Shown: positions 1 through 5,437 of the stretch, one piece after another
Position numbering within the stretch: position 1 is the stretch's first letter
Layout: every line of letters starts with the position of its first letter
Origin: Coriobacteriia bacterium
GTDB lineage: Bacteria; Actinomycetota; Coriobacteriia; Coriobacteriales; QAMH01
Direction: 5' to 3'
DNA: 5,437 nucleotides
NCBI GenBank assembly: GCA_900756605.1
Contig: CAAEKX010000054.1
Span: forward strand, 1 to 5,437
The notes under the pieces: generated by a model
Database searches by the model: none
Told to the model about the DNA's origin: nothing
What the model saw: the letters and a program-made list of their open reading frames with translations, nothing else
Program-made: the position numbers and the translations under genes

Positions 1-15
1 ATGGCATATGGCACG

Positions 16-50
16 AATGAGACAGTTGCTCTGAGCAACTGTCTCATTTT
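16..50. terminator. Strong hairpin behind the P-type ATPase gene, possibly a bidirectional terminator
   Basis: Positions 16-30 pair perfectly with 34-48 (15 bp, 3-nt loop 31-33), with 14 bases between this stem and the ATPase stop codon at 63-65. This position suits transcription termination of the minus-strand ATPase gene. The T-tract is better on the plus strand (four Ts at 47-50, then CTC) than on the minus strand (ATT then CGTG). The hairpin may therefore also, or mainly, terminate a plus-strand gene entering from the left, but no such gene is visible in the first 15 bases. Confidence 0.75.
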
Positions 51-62
51 CTCAGGGGACGC

Positions 63-2456
63 CTATTCGCCGGCAAGCGAGTCGAGATAGGCGCGTTCCC
101 GATCGAGCGCGACGTTAAAGAGGACGTTGAAGAGAACCGTGATGAACAGCCCGGCAACGAGAGTGGCGATGGCCATCTCACCCGTGAGCGGCACGAGCAT
201 GAAGACGGGGCCAAAGACGAATATGCCGAGCACCAGTCCCGCGAGAATGACAATGAGCAGCGCCGTACGTATGTAATTGAAGGGAATCGAAAGACGTATG
301 ACGAGGTTGACACCCGAAACGCAGGTGAGGACGACGCACATCGTCGAGAACTGATCCTGGGAGTGACCAGTCACGAAGCAGAATATGACGGCGATGGCGA
401 CCGAGGTTATGACGCAGATGGCTCCCGGTATGGCACGTGTGATGACGTTGCGTAGGAACTCGCCGCGAATGAGGTCGCGATTGGGTTCGAGCGCGAGGAC
501 GAAGGACGGGATGCCCACGGTAAAGGCATCGATGAGCGTGAGCTGGATGGTCACGAAGGGATAGTTATAGCTCACGATGAAGATGAACATGAGCGACATG
601 ACAACGGAGAAGATCGTCTTGACAAGAAACAGCGAGCCCGACCGCTGCAGGTTATTGATGGAGCGACGACCCTCGGCGACGACGGGTGGCATCGAGGCGA
701 AGTCATCGTCGAGCAGTATGAGCTGGGCGATGCTGCGCGCGGCATCCGACCCTGTGCCCATAGCGACCGAACAATCCGCCGCATGCAGCGCGAGGACGTC
801 GTTCACGCCATCACCGGTCATGGCGACGGTATGGCCTTGATCCTGCAGCGCCACGACGAGCTGCTTTTTCTGCGCGGGACTCACGCGTCCGAAGACACGA
901 CAGGTGCGCGCCGCCTCGCGCAGCTCCTCTTCGGTGGTCACGGTGCTCATATCGATACATTTGTCGGCATCGGGCACGCCCACGGAAGCAGCGATGTTCG
1001 ACACCGTCTCGACTGCGTCACCACTGATGATGTTGATGCGCACGCCCTGCTGCTTGAAGTAGTCGAGCGTCTGGGCTGCCGTGGGACGTACGCGATCGCG
1101 GATGAAGATGAGCGCGAGCGGCTCGACCGGCCCGACGATCTCGTCTTCCTTGTCGAAGTCGGCGACCTTGGCGAGCACGAGCACGCGACGCACGCCCGCA
1201 AGCCGCTCGATCTTCTCGAGCACCTCGGGCAACTCGTCAGACCCCTTCAGGACGAATTCGGCCGCACCCATGGCATAGTTGCCGGCATCGCTGCCGTAGC
1301 AGACGCCCGAATACTTGCGCTCGGAGGAGAACGGCACGTAACGCGTCTCGCCCTGCACGGCCTTGGGAGCATCGGGGCGCTCTTCGAGCCCGGTGATGTA
1401 GGCCTTGATGGCCTTGGCGGTCTCGTTATCGTCCCTCGAGAGCGCGTCAAGTGCGACAAGCGCGTGCAAGGCCTCGTCATAGGGCACGCCATCGAAGGGA
1501 ATGACCTCGTCGACGTCCATCTCGCCCGTGGTGATGGTACCCGTCTTGTCGAGGCACACAACATCAACGCGAGCGAGCGTCTCGACGCAGTACAGCTCCT
1601 GGACGAGCACCTTGTGCTGTGCGAGACGAATGACGCTCACGGCGAGCACGGCCGAGGTCAGCAGGATGAGCCCCTGCGGAATCATCCCGACGAGCGCTGC
1701 CGAGGTATGCAGGATCGCCGAATCGATCGTGCCGCCGCCAAGCCAGCACTCCTTGATGACGAGCGCGGCACCGAGGGGCACGATGAGAACGGTGACGAAC
1801 TTGATGATCTTGCGCAGCGACTCCATGATGTCGGAGCGCACCTTGCGATAGACCTTGGCCTCGTTGTTGATTTTTGTCGCGTAGTTGTCCGCACCCACGG
1901 CGGTGACGCGCGCGATGCAGGAACCGGAGCTGATGAAGCTTCCGGAATACAGCTCGTCGCCCACCTTTTTCGGCACGAGGTCCGCCTCGCCCGTGAGCAG
2001 GCTCTCGTTAGCGCTGCACGAGCCCTCGATAACCTCGCAATCCGAAGGCACCTGGTCGCCACGCTCGAGCATGATGACGTCGTCGAGGACGATCTGGTCG
2101 AGCATGATGTTCATTTGCCTGCCGTCACGAATGACGTGCGCCTTGGATGAGGTGATGACCGAGAGGCGATCGATGGTGAGCTTGGAGCGCACCTCCTGGT
2201 AGATGCCGATGACGATGTTGCAGATGATGATCGCCATGAACAGGAGGTTGCGATACGAACCCGTCCAGAAGATGGCGATGGCAAGGATGATGTTGACGAG
2301 GTTGAAGAGCGTGCAGATGTTGTCGCGCACGATGCGCGGGATGCTGCGCGTATGCACATCGGCGTTCTCGTTGACTTTGCCGGCGGCGATACGCTCGTTG
2401 ACTTCTGCCGTACTCAGACCTTGTATAGGCTGCATGTGTTGCTGCGTCTCTTCCAT
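63..2456 (-). CDS. CtpE/Exp7-like P-type cation-transporting ATPase (putative calcium transporter)
   Basis: This is an intact P-type ATPase of the cytoplasmic membrane, which couples ATP hydrolysis to cation transport. Numbering from the ATG at 2456 (797 residues), the actuator domain carries the TGE motif at about 155-157. The phosphorylated Asp is D303 in DKTGT, the nucleotide domain has KYSGV (381-385) and KGS (404-406), and the hinge TGDGVND lies at 547-553. Ten membrane segments are apparent at about 46-65, 70-88, 217-238, 248-279, 607-629, 633-657, 675-696, 702-722, 729-751 and 759-784. There is no N-terminal heavy-metal CXXC domain. Blocks such as ESLLTGEAD, LVQEL, LARVDVVC and AMTGDGVNDVLAL resemble mycobacterial CtpE, which is implicated in calcium transport, and the length matches. 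The calcium assignment is an inference. The M4 motif is PQGL (260-263) where PEGL is usual, and M6 carries D643. The start is uncertain: a GTG at 2489 would add 11 residues right after the upstream terminator, and an ATG at 2435 would have GGAAGAG 12 nt upstream. No start has a convincing Shine-Dalgarno. The gene is separated from clpB by a terminator, so it is probably transcribed alone. Confidence 0.9.
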   Translation of the reverse strand: MEETQQHMQPIQGLSTAEVNERIAAGKVNENADVHTRSIPRIVRDNICTLFNLVNIILAIAIFWTGSYRNLLFMAIIICNIVIGIYQEVRSKLTIDRLSVITSSKAHVIRDGRQMNIMLDQIVLDDVIMLERGDQVPSDCEVIEGSCSANESLLTGEADLVPKKVGDELYSGSFISSGSCIARVTAVGADNYATKINNEAKVYRKVRSDIMESLRKIIKFVTVLIVPLGAALVIKECWLGGGTIDSAILHTSAALVGMIPQGLILLTSAVLAVSVIRLAQHKVLVQELYCVETLARVDVVCLDKTGTITTGEMDVDEVIPFDGVPYDEALHALVALDALSRDDNETAKAIKAYITGLEERPDAPKAVQGETRYVPFSSERKYSGVCYGSDAGNYAMGAAEFVLKGSDELPEVLEKIERLAGVRRVLVLAKVADFDKEDEIVGPVEPLALIFIRDRVRPTAAQTLDYFKQQGVRINIISGDAVETVSNIAASVGVPDADKCIDMSTVTTEEELREAARTCRVFGRVSPAQKKQLVVALQDQGHTVAMTGDGVNDVLALHAADCSVAMGTGSDAARSIAQLILLDDDFASMPPVVAEGRRSINNLQRSGSLFLVKTIFSVVMSLMFIFIVSYNYPFVTIQLTLIDAFTVGIPSFVLALEPNRDLIRGEFLRNVITRAIPGAICVITSVAIAVIFCFVTGHSQDQFSTMCVVLTCVSGVNLVIRLSIPFNYIRTALLIVILAGLVLGIFVFGPVFMLVPLTGEMAIATLVAGLFITVLFNVLFNVALDRERAYLDSLAGE

Positions 2457-2492
2457 ACGCTCGATGATAACAGTAAAGATTGTCCCCACATG

Positions 2493-2529
2493 AAAAAGGG
2501 AGCCAGCTTCAGAAACTGACTCCCTTTCT
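2493..2529 (-). terminator. Rho-independent terminator of clpB
   Basis: On the minus strand, an 8-bp stem (2520-2527 with 2495-2502) is followed by one mismatch and 3 more pairs (2516-2518 with 2504-2506) around a 9-nt loop. The descending arm ends in a run of five Ts (2497-2493). It begins about 30 nt after the clpB stop codon, as expected for the end of the heat-shock transcript. It leaves only about 36 nt before the likely ATPase start at 2456, so the ATPase promoter must overlap this region or lie upstream in clpB. I see no convincing -35/-10 pair. Confidence 0.85.
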
Positions 2530-2559
2530 ACATAGTTTGCTCACATCTTCGAGCCGTCG

Positions 2560-5145
<2,586 letters not shown>

Positions 5146-5152
5146 TTTTATT

Positions 5153-5157
5153 CCTCC
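5153..5157 (-). promoter_or_regulatory. Ribosome binding site of clpB
   Basis: The minus strand reads GGAGG, followed by a 7-nt A-rich spacer (AATAAAA) and then ATG at 5145. This is near-ideal Shine-Dalgarno geometry and fixes the clpB start, which also coincides with the conserved N-terminus (MRIDKLAVTAQEAL). Confidence 0.9.
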
Positions 5158-5165
5158 ACTTTTCA

Positions 5166-5171
5166 GTTATA
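5166..5171 (-). promoter_or_regulatory. Possible -10 element (TATAAC) of a clpB-proximal promoter
   Basis: The minus strand has ATATATAAC at 5174-5166, an AT-rich island in GC-rich DNA. TATAAC matches the sigma-70 -10 consensus at five of six positions. No hexamer resembling TTGACA sits 16-19 nt upstream, and initiation here would give a leader of only about 14 nt that starts almost at the ribosome binding site. It may be a weak or regulated promoter, or simply AT-rich spacer with clpB transcribed from upstream of hspR. Confidence 0.25.
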
Positions 5172-5228
5172 TATGCACGCCGCGAAGCTCCTCGAAGGAA
5201 ACAACGCGACCAATTCTTCTCAATTTAC

Positions 5229-5251
5229 GTAATGCGAACGTCGTACATTAC
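5229..5251. repeat. Inverted repeat GTAATG-N11-CATTAC at the hspR/clpB junction
   Basis: A perfect 6-bp inverted repeat (5229-5234 with 5246-5251) with an 11-nt spacer overlaps the stop codon of the hspR-like gene and lies about 85-105 nt before the clpB start. The geometry fits a dimeric repressor site, or a weak AT-rich hairpin after hspR. It is not the HspR HAIR consensus (CTTGAGT-N7-ACTCAAG) and not CIRCE. A 6-bp repeat can occur by chance, so function is only a suggestion. Confidence 0.35.
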
Positions 5252-5437
5252 AGGCCGGTGAAGCCCTCGCTCAGGAGCCTGGAATGGTCCGGCTTGTTCA
5301 TGAGCGTCGCAATTGTCTGGCGCATCTCGAGCTCGTGCATGGCATCATGTAGGCGCTCGACCTCCTCGCGCAGCTTGTCGGCCTCCGCCTGGATCTCGCG
5401 CATGCGCTCCTTTTGGTCGAGGATGCGCATGACACCG
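5248..5437 (-). CDS. hspR: HspR-like MerR-family heat-shock repressor, C-terminal part only
   Basis: Only the last 62 residues before the TAA at 5248-5250 are inside the window. The reading frame stays open to the right edge, so the N-terminal DNA-binding domain lies outside. The visible part starts GVMRILDQKERM and continues as a charged heptad-like helix to about residue 40 (REIQAEADKLREEVERLHDA), followed by a short tail ending GFTGL. This matches the end of MerR-type proteins, where a G(V/I)..IL motif leads into the dimerisation coiled coil. HspR proteins end in this way. The next gene is clpB, 102 nt downstream on the same strand, and the hspR-clpB neighbourhood is typical of actinobacteria, where HspR represses dnaK and clpB with DnaK as co-repressor. 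The identity rests on the motif plus the context. Without the helix-turn-helix, another MerR-family regulator cannot be excluded. An internal ATG at 5430 is not the real start, because the helix continues upstream of it. Confidence 0.72.
   Translation of the reverse strand, partial: GVMRILDQKERMREIQAEADKLREEVERLHDAMHELEMRQTIATLMNKPDHSRLLSEGFTGL

Noticed and set aside
783..2150. Long plus-strand open frame (455 codons) opposite the P-type ATPase
   Set aside because: Its translation is rich in His, Arg, Asp, Gly and Leu without recognisable motifs, and it lies fully antisense to a clearly functional gene. Such frames are a common by-product of codon bias in GC-rich coding DNA.
2457..2489. GTG at 2489 as the ATPase start
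   Set aside because: It would begin four bases after the terminator T-tract without a ribosome binding site, and the extra 11 residues do not resemble the family N-terminus, which begins shortly before the GLSTAEV segment. It is kept only as an alternative.
5184..5197. Repeat-like GAAGCTC/CTCGAAG in the hspR-clpB spacer
   Set aside because: It is a mirror repeat rather than an inverted repeat, so it forms neither a hairpin nor a symmetric dimer site, and it does not match HAIR.
5218..5223. Minus-strand TTGAGA as a -35 element for clpB
   Set aside because: The hexamer 17 nt downstream is TTCCTT, with no -10-like sequence at 16-18 nt, and the TATAAC further on is too far away.

Overview
The window is an ordinary piece of chromosome from a high-GC Gram-positive bacterium. 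All three recognisable genes lie on the minus strand, so transcription runs from the right edge to the left. The right-hand pair is an hspR-like MerR-family repressor (only its C-terminus is present) followed by the disaggregase gene clpB. That pairing is the classic actinobacterial heat-shock arrangement (dnaK-grpE-dnaJ-hspR, often with clpB). The codon usage and the clostridia/coriobacteria-like flavour of the P-type ATPase make me think of the class Coriobacteriia, but that taxonomic call is an inference and only moderately secure.

Layout from right to left: 5437-5248 is the 3' end of the hspR-like gene. Positions 5247-5146 form a 102-nt spacer with a 6-bp inverted repeat at its distal end, an AT-rich -10-like hexamer and a strong Shine-Dalgarno. 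Positions 5145-2560 are an intact 861-residue ClpB. Positions 2529-2493 are an intrinsic terminator that closes the heat-shock unit. Positions 2456-63 are an intact CtpE/Exp7-like P-type cation-transporting ATPase. Positions 50-16 are a 15-bp perfect hairpin just behind the ATPase stop codon, which can serve as its terminator and possibly as one for a convergent gene beyond the left edge.

Functionally, the HspR-like protein probably represses the chaperone genes, and ClpB works with DnaK/DnaJ/GrpE (probably encoded just beyond the right edge) to pull proteins out of aggregates. The ATPase is a separate transcription unit that pumps a cation, most likely calcium by family resemblance, across the cytoplasmic membrane. 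Nothing ties it to heat shock except its position.

I found no mobile elements, CRISPR arrays, RNA genes or undescribed system. The points most worth a second look are the Gln in place of the usual M4 Glu of the ATPase's ion-binding motif, and the hspR-clpB spacer, which lacks a recognisable HAIR operator but has another inverted repeat.
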